This document shows positions 30,319 to 38,327 of a stretch of DNA of 38,327 bases, in pieces. Each line of letters begins with the position of its first letter. Positions within the stretch are counted from its first letter, which is position 1. A program made the position numbers and the translations under genes. The notes under the pieces are model-generated. The model did not search any database and had not been told where the DNA came from. It was given only the letters and a program-made list of their open reading frames with translations. The DNA comes from an uncultured bacterium (GTDB lineage Bacteria; Planctomycetota; UBA1135; GCA-002686595): positions 1-38,327 of the forward strand of contig CALCXM010000137.1 in assembly GCA_937905825.1 (NCBI GenBank), in the 5' to 3' direction.

Positions 30319-30987
30319 ATGACTCCGCCTTCCGCTAGCTCCCCACGTTCACACGGACACATCGTGGTCAGCGCGGGACCGACGCGCGAGCACGTGGACC
30401 CCGTGCGCTACCTTTCGAATGAGTCCAGCGGACGCATGGGTTTCGCGATCGCGGGTGCCGCTGCGAAGGCTGGCCATGAGGTGACTTTGATCGCCGGGCC
30501 CGTGGCTTTGCCCACGCCGGATGGGGTCCAGCGCATCGACGTGGTGAGCGCAAGAGACATGCTTGCTGCGGTTCGCAAGGCCTTTGAAAGTGCCGACGCC
30601 CTGATCATGAGCGCCGCCGTTTGCGACTGGCGTCCCCGGCGAAAGTTGGCGGGGAAGTGGCGCATGAAGGACGGCGGGACGGAAAGCGCCAGCCTCGACC
30701 TGGTCCGCAACCCGGACATCCTGGCCACGCTGGCCAAGGGCAAGGGCTCGCGCCTGGTGATCGGTTTTGCCCTGGAGACAGGGGAAGGTTTGAGACGTGC
30801 CAAGGCCAAGCTCGTGCGCAAGAACGCGGACTACGTGGTCCTCAACGACCCTTCTGCTCTTTCCGGAGCGCGGGCTAGCGTGCAGATTCTGGGCGCTGAC
30901 GGCAGCCTGGAGGAGCTTGTGGATCAAACCAAAGAGGAAATCGCGAAGGCTCTCATCGGGCTCTACGACAAGTGTCGAGCTGTCTGA
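30319..30987 (+). CDS. coaB: Phosphopantothenate-cysteine ligase (stand-alone)
   Basis: It ligates cysteine to 4'-phosphopantothenate using a nucleotide triphosphate. The 222-residue protein has the nucleotide-binding start 'IVVSAGPTREHVDPVRYLSN' with 'ESSGRMGFAIAGAAAKAGHE', 'DALIMSAAVCDWRP', the substrate-binding 'LDLVRNPDILATL', 'LVIGFALETG' and the dimer/active-site strand 'ADYVVLND'. It directly follows coaC, so the two halves of the usual CoaBC protein are separate neighbours. The phoB promoter region begins just after its stop. Confidence 0.93.
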   Translation: MTPPSASSPRSHGHIVVSAGPTREHVDPVRYLSNESSGRMGFAIAGAAAKAGHEVTLIAGPVALPTPDGVQRIDVVSARDMLAAVRKAFESADALIMSAAVCDWRPRRKLAGKWRMKDGGTESASLDLVRNPDILATLAKGKGSRLVIGFALETGEGLRRAKAKLVRKNADYVVLNDPSALSGARASVQILGADGSLEELVDQTKEEIAKALIGLYDKCRAV

Positions 30988-30989
30988 GC

Positions 30990-31007
30990 TTTTCATCCGA
31001 TCTTCAA
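30990..31007 (+). promoter_or_regulatory. Candidate Pho box upstream of phoB
   Basis: TTTTCAT-CCGA-TCTTCAA has the 7+4+7 direct-repeat layout of PhoB sites (compare CTGTCAT-N4-CTGTCAC). It begins 3 bp after the coaB stop and ends 22 bp before the phoB GTG. The string CATCCGATCTTCA matches CACCCGATCTTCA in the pstS upstream array at 12 of 13 positions. This suggests phoB autoregulation. Confidence 0.55.
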
Positions 31008-31029
31008 GAACCCGGGGTACGGTGCACTC

Positions 31030-31731
31030 GTGAAACCAAAACCTAGAATTGCGATCGTCGAGGACGAGGAAGACATTCGAGAGATCCTCGAGTACACCCT
31101 GACCCGCGAGGGCTTCGATGTTGTCTCCGCCGCGGACGGCGCCAGCGGCCTCGAGCTGATTCGCCGCGAACGGCCTGATCTCGTGCTGCTGGACTTGATG
31201 TTGCCCGACGTGCACGGCCTCGAAATCTGCCGGCAACTCAAGGCGGACGAGCAGACGGACGGGATCGCCATCATCATGGTGAGCGCCAAGGGCGAGGAAT
31301 CAGACATCGTCTTGGGCCTCGGGTTGGGTGCGGATGACTACATCCCCAAGCCCTTTGGTGCCGCTGAACTCGTGGCCCGTACACGCTCAGTCTTGCGGCG
31401 CGCCGACCGCGCGCTGGAAGCCGATTCGGGCACGGACGTTGTCCTGCGCGGAGCCCTGAAGGTGGACCCCGGAAGCTTCAAGGTTCACCTCGACGGCGAA
31501 CATGTCGAGTTCACGGCAACCGAATTCAAGATCCTTCACCTGCTCGCGAGTCACCCGGGTCGCATCTTCAGTCGCAGCCAGATTCTCGCGGACTCTCGGG
31601 GTGAGCTGGCTGCTTCCTATGACCGCAGCGTGGATGCCCACGTTCGGACGATCCGCAAGAAAATGGGCGAGCATCGCCACATGATCGAGACCGTTCGAGC
31701 CATCGGCTATCGTTTCGCGGACCCCGCCTAA
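31030..31731 (+). CDS. phoB: Phosphate regulon response regulator PhoB (OmpR/PhoB family)
   Basis: The 233-residue protein has an N-terminal receiver (acidic 'VEDEED', phospho-Asp55 in 'LVLLDLMLPD', Thr/Ser switch 'IIMVSAKG', Lys in 'YIPKPFG'). The C-terminal winged-helix domain has 'HVEFTATEFKILHLLASHPG', 'RIFSRSQIL', 'RSVDAHVRTIRKKMG' and 'IETVRAIGYRF'. The start is a GTG at 31030. Position upstream of phoR and the pst genes supports PhoB rather than another OmpR-type regulator. It is probably autoregulated through the repeats at 30990-31007. Confidence 0.93.
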   Translation: MKPKPRIAIVEDEEDIREILEYTLTREGFDVVSAADGASGLELIRRERPDLVLLDLMLPDVHGLEICRQLKADEQTDGIAIIMVSAKGEESDIVLGLGLGADDYIPKPFGAAELVARTRSVLRRADRALEADSGTDVVLRGALKVDPGSFKVHLDGEHVEFTATEFKILHLLASHPGRIFSRSQILADSRGELAASYDRSVDAHVRTIRKKMGEHRHMIETVRAIGYRFADPA

Positions 31732-31797
31732 ATCGCTGGCCCCGTCGATTCGTGAATCGATGGAGCACCCCACAAGCGACCTCACCTCGATCAACCC

Positions 31798-33561
31798 ATG
31801 AAAGGCATCGGATTTTTTTGGAAGGTCTTCGGCGGAACCATAGCCGTCGTCCTGATCTCCGCACTCGTTATCTATAGCTCCGTGCTCTCCACCCTTGGAG
31901 AACGCGTGGAGCAGGAGAGCCGCGTCGTTGTGGCCCAGCAAGCGAACCTGATCGCCGAGCTCGCCCGGGAGTCTTGGAGCCTGGAGACGGGAGTGCTGGA
32001 TCACGGGGCCCTGGGGCGGGTCGCACGGAGTTTGCAAGGGGAGCGCATCACGATCATCAACGCCCTGGGGGTCGTGACTTTCGATAGCCACGAGGATCCG
32101 CTCGTGATGGACAATCACTTGCAACGGGCCGAACTGCAAGATCCGGGCGCTCCCGTAAGACGCTACAGCCGCACCATCGGGAAGGAGATGCTCTACTGCG
32201 CGATTCCCGTGAGCGTGGACGGCAAGCTCGAGTTCTACGCGCGCGTGGCCATTGCCTCCGTCGAGATCGAGGCCCAAATCAGTGCATTGCGCCGGGCCAT
32301 CCGTGACGGAGTGTTGCTTGCAGCCCTGGCCTCCCTGCTCTTCGCGGCCCTTTTCGCCCGGCGCGTGAGCGGGCCCCTGAGTCGTATTGCGGGGCTGGTG
32401 GATGAAGTTGGCCGAGGCCGGACCGATCGTCGCCTGAAGGTCGAGAGTGGCGATGAGGTTGGGCAACTGGCTCGCGCCGTCAACAACATGGCCGATGACT
32501 TGGCCGGGCAAATCGGCCGCATCGAACGGGACAAGGCCGAGAGGGAAGCGATTCTCGCTACGATCGCCGAGGGATTGGTGGCCCTCGACAGCCAGCGTCG
32601 GGTGCTCTTCATCAATCCGCCTGCTTGTCAGTTACTAGGGGTCAACGCAAAGCAGGTGGTGGGGGATCCGCTGCTGGACCTCGCGCGTCATCCCATTCTG
32701 GCGGAGACCGTCAAGCGCTGCGCGGAAGCGGCGGAAACCGTCCACTCCCACGGAACCTTTGGGGCGGGCGAGACGGAACGCCACGTCCAACTCTCTGCGA
32801 CGCCCCTCGTCGGAGTGGAAGGTGTCGGCAGCGGTTGCGTGCTCGTGTTGCGGGATGTGACCGAGCTACGCCGCTTGGAATCCGTGCGACGAGACTTCGT
32901 CAGCAACGTTTCCCACGAACTCAAGACGCCCTTGACCGCCATGCGAGGTTATGTGGAAGCGGTGCTCGACGATGCGGAGATGAGCGTGGAGCAACGCTCC
33001 TCGTTCTTGGAGAAAGCCCAGCGCAACACCCAGCGCTTGACGTCGATCGTGACGGACCTGCTTTCCCTGTCGCGCCTCGAGTCGGATGAGCGTGAGTTCG
33101 TCTTGGAGTCCCGGGATGTTTCTGAGCTCTTGCGCGAAGCTGAGAGCGAGATGAGCGACTACGCCGAGAGCCGCAACATTCAAATTCTGCTGCCCGAACC
33201 CGAGCAACCCTTGCGTGTGATGGTGGACACGCCCGCCATGCTGATGGCGCTCACGAACCTGATCTCGAATGCCATTCGCTACTCCGCCGCAGGGGGTGAG
33301 GTGGTCGTGCGTGCCAGCGCGCTAGAGGATGAAGTGCATCTTGAAGTGCAGGACCAGGGCGCCGGCATCCCGCCCGCCGAACTGGAGCGCATCTTCGAAC
33401 GTTTCTACCGCGTGGATAAGGCGCGCTCGCGGAACTTGGGCGGCACTGGCCTTGGTCTCTCCATCGTGCGCCATGTGGTGAATGCCCACGGAGGCCGCGT
33501 GGAAGTTGCAAGCAAACTCGGCCGGGGCTCGACGTTCTCGATAGTTCTGAAGGCGAGCTGA
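31798..33561 (+). CDS. phoR: Phosphate sensor histidine kinase PhoR
   Basis: The 587-residue membrane kinase has TM1 ('VFGGTIAVVLISALVIYSS'), a periplasmic domain (about 35-160), TM2 ('GVLLAALASLLFAALFARRV') and HAMP ('SGPLSRIAGLVDEVGRGRTD'). PAS (about 250-360, 'ATIAEGLVALDSQRRVLFIN') and HisKA (His373 in 'NVSHELKTPLTAMRGYVEAV') follow. HATPase_c has 'NLISNAIRYSAAGG', 'DQGAGIPPAE', 'RFYRVDKARSRNLGGTGLGL'. The sizable periplasmic domain differs from E. coli PhoR and resembles the Gram-positive and cyanobacterial type. It phosphorylates PhoB when phosphate is low, under control of PstSCAB and PhoU. It is separated from phoB by 66 bp. Confidence 0.93.
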   Translation: MKGIGFFWKVFGGTIAVVLISALVIYSSVLSTLGERVEQESRVVVAQQANLIAELARESWSLETGVLDHGALGRVARSLQGERITIINALGVVTFDSHEDPLVMDNHLQRAELQDPGAPVRRYSRTIGKEMLYCAIPVSVDGKLEFYARVAIASVEIEAQISALRRAIRDGVLLAALASLLFAALFARRVSGPLSRIAGLVDEVGRGRTDRRLKVESGDEVGQLARAVNNMADDLAGQIGRIERDKAEREAILATIAEGLVALDSQRRVLFINPPACQLLGVNAKQVVGDPLLDLARHPILAETVKRCAEAAETVHSHGTFGAGETERHVQLSATPLVGVEGVGSGCVLVLRDVTELRRLESVRRDFVSNVSHELKTPLTAMRGYVEAVLDDAEMSVEQRSSFLEKAQRNTQRLTSIVTDLLSLSRLESDEREFVLESRDVSELLREAESEMSDYAESRNIQILLPEPEQPLRVMVDTPAMLMALTNLISNAIRYSAAGGEVVVRASALEDEVHLEVQDQGAGIPPAELERIFERFYRVDKARSRNLGGTGLGLSIVRHVVNAHGGRVEVASKLGRGSTFSIVLKAS

Positions 33562-33952
33562 TGCAGCTTGCCATGGGCGTTTGAAGGAAGAAACCTGGCG
33601 AGGCCGCGGCCTTGCTGGGGATTCGGCATGCGCCCTGGAGCGATGGAAGGGGGCCAACGTCTTGGGCACTTAGGCGGCGCGCGGCAGGCTCGCTCGAGCT
33701 GGTCTTCGCAGGGGGCGAAACGGGCGGGTCCAAGAATGCACTCCGCGAATTTGCAGGCTGGTGCAGGCCCCGTGGCGCAAGGAGCTGCTTGACTGGGGGG
33801 GGCTTGGCACAGGGGTCTACGACCGACGGAACTTCCCGGTCGGCCCGCGCGAGGCGTTCGCGCGAGAGGGCCAGCCCGGGGAATTTCACTTCTGCACGAC
33901 CTTCGCACCCGATCTTCACACCCCGTTCACAGAGCGCGGAGACACTTCGCCC
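33562..33952. other. phoR-pstS intergenic region
   Basis: This 391-bp gap has short ORFs on both strands that look non-coding. A 7-bp stem CGCGCGA (33846-33852) / TCGCGCG (33858-33864) and a near-palindrome around GGAACTTCC (33829-33837) are visible and could terminate phoR transcripts. The last 65 bp hold the Pho-box array and pstS start signals. Nothing else was recognised. Confidence 0.45.
33891..33930 (+). promoter_or_regulatory. Four-unit Pho-box array upstream of pstS
   Basis: Four 7-mers separated by exactly 4 bp: TCTGCAC (33891), TTCGCAC (33902), TCTTCAC (33913) and CGTTCAC (33924). All end in CAC and repeat every 11 bp, the spacing of PhoB direct repeats on one DNA face. The array ends 22 bp before the pstS ATG. 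A GGAG Shine-Dalgarno (33938-33941) fits between, which leaves little room for a downstream -10, so the transcription start relative to the array is unclear. Confidence 0.65.
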
Positions 33953-34930
33953 ATGAAAAACAGCATCTCAATCATCCTTTGCGCGGGGCTTCTTGCGGCC
34001 TGCGGCAGCTCGACGGACGACACGGTTCAAGCCTCCGGAACGCTCTCCGGCACGGTCGCGATTGACGGGTCCTCTACGGTCTTCCCAATCACTGAGGCCG
34101 TTGCGGAGGAGTTTCGCAAGGTCCAGCCCAACGTACGGGTCACCGTGGGTGTTTCCGGCACCGGCGGCGGATTCAAGAAATTCATGGCTGGCGAGACCGA
34201 CATCTCCGACGCCTCCCGCTACATCAAGCAAAAAGAGGTGGACGGCTGCGCTGCCGCAGGTATCGAGTACGTCGAGATCCCGGTGGCCTACGACGGTTTA
34301 GCCGTGGTGGTCAGCAAGGGCAACCTCTTTGCCAAGTCGATGACCATTGCCGAACTGCGCAAGATGTGGGCCGCCGACGCGACCGCCAAGACCTGGAAGG
34401 ACATTCGCTCGGAGTGGCCGGACCGCGCTTTCCACCTGTACGCACCCGGACAGGACTCCGGCACCTTTGACTACTTCACCGAGGTGGTAAACGGCAAGTC
34501 CGGTAACTGCCGCCCGGATGCGACCTTCTCCGAGGACGACAATGTCCTGGTGCGCGGTGTCTCCGGCGACCCGGACGGCATGGCTTTCTTTGGCTTAGCG
34601 TACTACGTCGAGAACGCTGACAAGCTCGGCATCGTCGCCATCGACGGTGGCGAGGGCCCCGTGGTTCCAAGCATGGAAACGGTAGAGAACGCAACCTACG
34701 CGCCGCTCTCGCGCCCGCTCTTCATCTACGCTGGTGTGACGGCTGCAGAGCGCCCGGAAGTGGACGCGTTCTTGACCTTCTACCTCGAGCAGGCACGTAC
34801 CCTAGCCAGCGAGGTTGGCTATGTGCCCTTCCCCCAGGAGCTCTATTCGGGCATTCAGGCGCGCTACAAGCAGCGCGTCACTGGAACGCTGCGCGACAGC
34901 AAAGGCACCGTTCAGTCCCTCTACCAGTAG
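33953..34930 (+). CDS. pstS: Phosphate ABC transporter substrate-binding lipoprotein PstS
   Basis: The 325-residue protein binds phosphate outside the cytoplasmic membrane. It has a lipoprotein signal ('[20 protein letters not shown]', Cys in the lipobox), then '[20 protein letters not shown]', '[20 protein letters not shown]', '[11 protein letters not shown]', '[16 protein letters not shown]' and '[20 protein letters not shown]'. These are the phosphate-contacting loops of the PstS family. The ATG at 33953 is chosen because the longer frame (from 33761) crosses the Pho-box array. It is the first gene of pstSCAB-phoU. Confidence 0.96.
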   Translation: MKNSISIILCAGLLAACGSSTDDTVQASGTLSGTVAIDGSSTVFPITEAVAEEFRKVQPNVRVTVGVSGTGGGFKKFMAGETDISDASRYIKQKEVDGCAAAGIEYVEIPVAYDGLAVVVSKGNLFAKSMTIAELRKMWAADATAKTWKDIRSEWPDRAFHLYAPGQDSGTFDYFTEVVNGKSGNCRPDATFSEDDNVLVRGVSGDPDGMAFFGLAYYVENADKLGIVAIDGGEGPVVPSMETVENATYAPLSRPLFIYAGVTAAERPEVDAFLTFYLEQARTLASEVGYVPFPQELYSGIQARYKQRVTGTLRDSKGTVQSLYQ

Positions 34931-34963
34931 TCCTGTCTTCAAGGCGCTCACACGACTGCAAAG

Positions 34964-35872
34964 ATGGAGAGATCCAGCCTACAAGGAAGCGCCAGGCGGC
35001 GTCTTCAAGACCAGTGGATTCAATACGGACTGCGAGCCTGTGCTGGGCTCGCGGTTCTCACCAGCCTTGGGATCCTGTTTGTGTTGCTGAAGGAGTCTTT
35101 GCCCTTCTTCGAGGAGGTCAGTCCGATCGAGTTCCTGTTTGGAACCACCTGGGCTCCTCTCATGGAACCGAGGAAGTTTGGAGTCCTGCCCTTGGTTTCG
35201 GGGACCGTGCTTGTGACGGTCGTTGCCGCGCTGGTGGTGATCCCCGTGGGGAGCTTGGCTGCCATCTACCTTTCAGAGTTCGCCTCCGATCGCAAACGTC
35301 GGATTCTGAAGCCCATGCTCGAAGTCCTAGCCGGAGTCCCCACGGTGGTGTACGGCTACTTCGCCATCGTTGTGGTGACGCCAGCCCTGCGCTTGATCCT
35401 GCCCCAGGCGGAGATCTTCAACGCGCTCTCGGCGGGACTCGTGGTGGCGATCATGGTCATTCCGACCGTGGCCTCTCTCTCGGACGACGCCATGCGTTCC
35501 GTGCCGCAAGCCTTGCGGGACGCGGGGCACGGTCTGGGTGCGACGGACCGCGAGGTCGCCATGGGAGTTGTCTTTCCCGCGGCGCTTTCCGGTGTCTTGT
35601 GCGGTTACGTCTTGGCCATTGGACGGGCCCTGGGCGAGACCATGATCGTGACCATGGCGGCCGGTGCGACGCCTCGCATGACGGCCAACCCATTGGAGTC
35701 CGTACAGACCATGACCGGATACATCGTGCAAGTCAGCCTCGGCGACACGCCTGTTGGCACGACCGAGTACCGCAGCATCTTCGTGGTCGGCTTGGCTCTG
35801 TTCCTGATGACCTTGTGCATCAACATCTTGTCCTTCTGGGTTCGTTCTAGGTTTCGGGAGCAGTACTCATGA
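34964..35872 (+). CDS. pstC: Phosphate ABC transporter permease PstC
   Basis: This 302-residue permease has six predicted membrane helices. The first is 'LAVLTSLGILFVLLKESLPF', followed by the family segment 'FLFGTTWAPLMEPRKFGVLP' (PstC-type external loop) and 'VSGTVLVTVVAALVVIPVGS'. Also present are 'LEVLAGVPTVVYGYFAIVVV' and the EAA-like coupling motif 'ALRDAGHGLGATDREVAMGV' with 'GRALGETMIVTMAAG'. The ATG at 34964 is 33 bp after pstS. Its stop overlaps the pstA ATG (ATGA). Confidence 0.95.
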   Translation: MERSSLQGSARRRLQDQWIQYGLRACAGLAVLTSLGILFVLLKESLPFFEEVSPIEFLFGTTWAPLMEPRKFGVLPLVSGTVLVTVVAALVVIPVGSLAAIYLSEFASDRKRRILKPMLEVLAGVPTVVYGYFAIVVVTPALRLILPQAEIFNALSAGLVVAIMVIPTVASLSDDAMRSVPQALRDAGHGLGATDREVAMGVVFPAALSGVLCGYVLAIGRALGETMIVTMAAGATPRMTANPLESVQTMTGYIVQVSLGDTPVGTTEYRSIFVVGLALFLMTLCINILSFWVRSRFREQYS

Positions 35873-36789
35873 GCCGCTTGGAAATCTTCCCAGACTTGCT
35901 AGAGCAGCGCCGACGCAAGGACCGCGTCTTCAAGCGCGTTGCTCTGGTTGCGACCATGATCGGACTCGTGGCCCTGGGGGCCTTGATCCTCGGGGTGCTC
36001 GTTCAAGGCCTGCCGTGGCTGTCCATGGACTTCCTGAACAACTTTCCCTCGCGCAAGCCAAGCAAGGCCGGGCTCAAGGCAGCGTTCTACGGCAGCCTTT
36101 GGTTGATCAGCTTGACCACGATCATCGCTGTTCCGATCGGCGTCGGGGCGGCGATCTACTTGGAGGAATATGCCAAGGACGACCGGCGCCATCGCCTGCT
36201 GGAGCTCTTGATCGCCAACTTGGCCGGTGTGCCGTCGATCCTCTATGGGCTCTTGGGCTTGATCGCCTTCGTGCGCATCTTCGACTTGTTTGAGAAGGAC
36301 ACCGTCTTCCTGGGCATTCCCTTGCCCTTCGGACGATCGGTTTTGGCAGGGGCCTTGACCCTGGCGTTGCTCGTGCTGCCCGTCTTGATTCTCTCCACCC
36401 GCGAAGCGCTACGGGCGGTGCCGGACTCCTTGCGCCAAGCGGCCTTCGGACTTGGGTCGACCCGTTGGCAGTGCATCCGCCACCACGTGTTGCCGGCCGC
36501 TTCGCCGGGAATTCTCACCGGCGTTGTGCTCTCCCTCTCGCGGGCCTTCGGCGAGACAGCACCCTTGATTATGATGGGCGCCTTGACCTACGTGGCCTTC
36601 ACGCCGGAGAGTGTTTTCGACTCGTTCACGGCCATGCCGATTCAAATTTTCAACTGGGCTTCCCGGCCCCAAGCGGACTTCCAAGGGGTCGCCGCCGCTG
36701 GGATTGTTGTGCTCTTGACGGTGCTGCTCGGGGTGAACGCGATCGTCGTGGCGCTTCGCAACTTTCTCGAACGGAAAAGGATTTCCTGA
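35869..36789 (+). CDS. pstA: Phosphate ABC transporter permease PstA
   Basis: The 306-residue second permease pairs with PstC. Features are TM1 ('[20 protein letters not shown]'), '[20 protein letters not shown]', '[20 protein letters not shown]', '[20 protein letters not shown]' with '[12 protein letters not shown]', the coupling segment '[20 protein letters not shown]' and '[15 protein letters not shown]'. The ATG overlaps the pstC stop by 4 bp (35869-35872). pstB starts 5 bp after its stop. Confidence 0.95.
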   Translation: MSRLEIFPDLLEQRRRKDRVFKRVALVATMIGLVALGALILGVLVQGLPWLSMDFLNNFPSRKPSKAGLKAAFYGSLWLISLTTIIAVPIGVGAAIYLEEYAKDDRRHRLLELLIANLAGVPSILYGLLGLIAFVRIFDLFEKDTVFLGIPLPFGRSVLAGALTLALLVLPVLILSTREALRAVPDSLRQAAFGLGSTRWQCIRHHVLPAASPGILTGVVLSLSRAFGETAPLIMMGALTYVAFTPESVFDSFTAMPIQIFNWASRPQADFQGVAAAGIVVLLTVLLGVNAIVVALRNFLERKRIS

Positions 36790-36794
36790 CACCT

Positions 36795-37610
36795 ATGGAT
36801 CAAAGCAAGCCATCCCCAGAATCGAACTCCAGACCGCGCGGTGCACCCCCGTCGAAAATCGGACGTGTTGTGCTCGAGACACGCGATGTCAGCATTTTCT
36901 ATGGGGAGACCGAGGCGGTCAATGGCGTCAGTCTGCAGATTCCTGAAAAGGAAGTGCTGGCCCTGATCGGCCCTTCCGGTTGCGGCAAGAGCACGTTGTT
37001 GCGCTGCTTCAATCGCATGAACGACTCCATTGATGGTTGTCGCTTGGAAGGCAGCGTGCTCTTGCACGAACAGGACCTCTACAGCAAGGCGGTCGACCCG
37101 GTTGAGCTGCGTCAACGCATCGGCATGGTGTTCCAGCGGCCGAACCCCTTCCCGAAGTCGATTCGCAACAACATCACTTGGGCCCCACGCATGGCTGGCT
37201 ACCGGGGAGATGAGGACGAGCTTGTGGAGCGTACCTTGCGCGAAGCCGCTCTCTGGGAGGAGGTGAAGGACAAGTTAAAAAGTTCCGCGCTCTCCCTTTC
37301 TGGTGGCCAACAACAACGGCTCTGCATCGCGCGTGCCTTGGCCATGTCACCGGAAGTGCTCCTGATGGACGAGCCCTGCTCGGCCCTCGATCCGATAGCG
37401 ACGGGGCGCATCGAGGAATTGATCCGTGATCTGCGAGAGCAGTACACGGTCGTCATTGTGACCCACAACTTGCAGCAAGCGGGACGCGTGGCGGATCGAA
37501 CAGCATTCATGTACCAGGGCGTTCTGATCGAGGTCGACGAGACCAGCCGACTGTTCACCCAGCCTCGCGAACAAAAAACAGAAGACTACATCACGGGCCG
37601 TTTCGGCTGA
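36795..37610 (+). CDS. pstB: Phosphate ABC transporter ATPase PstB
   Basis: The 271-residue ATPase has '[20 protein letters not shown]', Walker A '[19 protein letters not shown]', the Q loop '[20 protein letters not shown]' (PstB-specific PNPFP), signature '[16 protein letters not shown]', Walker B '[17 protein letters not shown]' and the H loop '[15 protein letters not shown]'. A Ser/Pro-rich N-terminal extension of about 25 residues precedes the ABC core. The ATG at 36795 is chosen because the longer frame (from 36465) lies inside pstA. Confidence 0.97.
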   Translation: MDQSKPSPESNSRPRGAPPSKIGRVVLETRDVSIFYGETEAVNGVSLQIPEKEVLALIGPSGCGKSTLLRCFNRMNDSIDGCRLEGSVLLHEQDLYSKAVDPVELRQRIGMVFQRPNPFPKSIRNNITWAPRMAGYRGDEDELVERTLREAALWEEVKDKLKSSALSLSGGQQQRLCIARALAMSPEVLLMDEPCSALDPIATGRIEELIRDLREQYTVVIVTHNLQQAGRVADRTAFMYQGVLIEVDETSRLFTQPREQKTEDYITGRFG

Positions 37611-37615
37611 TTCAA

Positions 37616-38278
37616 ATGACCGACCACCTGCACAGAGACCTCACGAAGGTCAAAGAACAAGTTCTAGCCATGGGGGGGCTTGCGGAGGAGGCTCTGCAAT
37701 CCGCTCGTAGCGCGTTGCAATCCTCCGATCCAAGCAGCTTGGAGCGTTTGCGCGGGATCGAACTGCGCATTGACACCCTGCAACTTCAGATCGATGACCA
37801 AGTATTGAAGCTCCTGGCCTTGCACCAACCGGTTGCTGGTGATTTGCGTTTCGCGATGGCAGCGATGAAAATCGTCAATGACCTCGAGCGCGTGGGGGAT
37901 CTCGCCAGCACAATCGGTGAGCGCCTCCTGATCGTGATGAAGCACGAACCGCTTCTGGTTCCCTTGGACTTCGAGCGCATGATGGCCCACACGGCGAACA
38001 TGCTTGCGAGGTCTTTGAACGCCTTCGTGACCTTGGACTCCAGCATGGCGCGTCAGGTGATCAAGGACGACGACCTGATCGACGAGATCAATCGCACGCA
38101 CTTTCAGACACTCACGGCGGAGATGAAGCGAAGCTCAGATTCCGTCGACGCGGCGCTTTCACTGCTCTCCATCTCGCGCTGCATCGAACGCATTGCGGAC
38201 ATGTCCACCAACATCGCCGAGGACGTGGTCTTCGTGGCGGAAGCCACAGACATCCGGCACCCGAAGCTGGACGCCTAG
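37616..38278 (+). CDS. phoU: Phosphate signalling regulator PhoU
   Basis: The 220-residue helical protein has two PhoU three-helix repeats. Metal-site-type motifs are 'FAMAAMKIVNDLERVGDLAS' in the first half and 'SLLSISRCIERIADMSTNIA' in the second (E-R-x-x-D). PhoU damps PhoR kinase activity and regulates PstSCAB when phosphate is sufficient. It starts 5 bp after pstB and is the last gene of the pst operon. The 49 bp after it, to the window end, show no terminator. Confidence 0.96.
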   Translation: MTDHLHRDLTKVKEQVLAMGGLAEEALQSARSALQSSDPSSLERLRGIELRIDTLQLQIDDQVLKLLALHQPVAGDLRFAMAAMKIVNDLERVGDLASTIGERLLIVMKHEPLLVPLDFERMMAHTANMLARSLNAFVTLDSSMARQVIKDDDLIDEINRTHFQTLTAEMKRSSDSVDAALSLLSISRCIERIADMSTNIAEDVVFVAEATDIRHPKLDA

Positions 38279-38327
38279 CCTGCTCTATTCATGAGTCGAT
38301 TTGCCAATAGTCCCAACTCGCTCTCTG

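Noticed and set aside
33562..33890. A small gene between phoR and pstS
   Set aside because: The short ORFs on both strands are Pro/Arg/Gly-rich, lack start signals and resemble nothing; coding frames are not preferred.

Overview
The window (about 38 kb, GC-rich) is chromosomal DNA that most likely comes from a member of the Planctomycetota. The best lineage clue is a secreted 612-residue protein carrying the Cys-rich 'SYCFGDGTGVGCPCGN' block that I associate with exported proteins of deep-branching planctomycetes. Supporting clues are many short dispersed repeats, frequent GTG/TTG starts and a high density of two-component sensors. This assignment rests on pattern recognition, not on a search.

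Layout. (1) 1-966: a TPR-protein ORF lies between two copies of a long palindromic repeat; the second copy is complete and folds into a hairpin of nearly 70 bp. (2) 969-2483: UDP-glucose dehydrogenase (minus strand) and a tRNA-Val(UAC). (3) 2518-5859: a THUMP-like methyltransferase diverging from an NtrC-type regulator whose receiver and AAA+ motifs are degenerate. (4) 6110-8569: a DUF2784 membrane protein converging on a GT-C-like membrane glycosyltransferase. (5) 8867-13334: a signalling block, with a YfiR-like periplasmic protein translationally coupled to a CHASE8/HAMP histidine kinase, convergent with a coupled pair made of a stand-alone receiver and a REC-PAS-histidine kinase. (6) 13816-18267: a lipase-like lipoprotein, the secreted protein, a bidirectional hairpin terminator, a VOC protein, a GNAT acetyltransferase and a DUF2239 protein. 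(7) 18463-22695: thiI next to its cysteine desulfurase (tRNA 4-thiouridine), then a DEAD-box helicase with a DbpA-type RNA-binding domain and a Gly/Arg tail. (8) 22877-26297: a membrane-anchored carboxypeptidase-regulatory-like protein, a frameshifted secreted-protein remnant, a HAMP-like membrane protein, a SAM methyltransferase and an HD hydrolase. (9) 26338-30987: a housekeeping run tpiA-secG-pyrE-yicC-gmk-coaC-coaB with a visible sigma70-type promoter and a leader holding two tandem hairpins; coaB and coaC are separate genes. (10) 31030-38278: a complete phosphate-starvation locus, phoB-phoR-pstS-pstC-pstA-pstB-phoU, with Pho-box-like 7+4 direct repeats before phoB (2 units) and pstS (4 units).

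How the genes work together. The Pho locus forms a closed circuit: PstSCAB imports phosphate, PhoU and PstSCAB signal to PhoR, and PhoR phosphorylates PhoB, which probably binds the repeat arrays. The ThiI/desulfurase pair forms a sulfur-relay unit. The YfiR/CHASE8 pair looks like a YfiRN-type periplasmic switch wired to a histidine kinase instead of a diguanylate cyclase. I found no CRISPR array, transposase, integrase or phage gene. The least explained elements are the palindromic repeats around the TPR ORF, the degenerate NtrC-like regulator, and a degenerate 62-bp element present twice.
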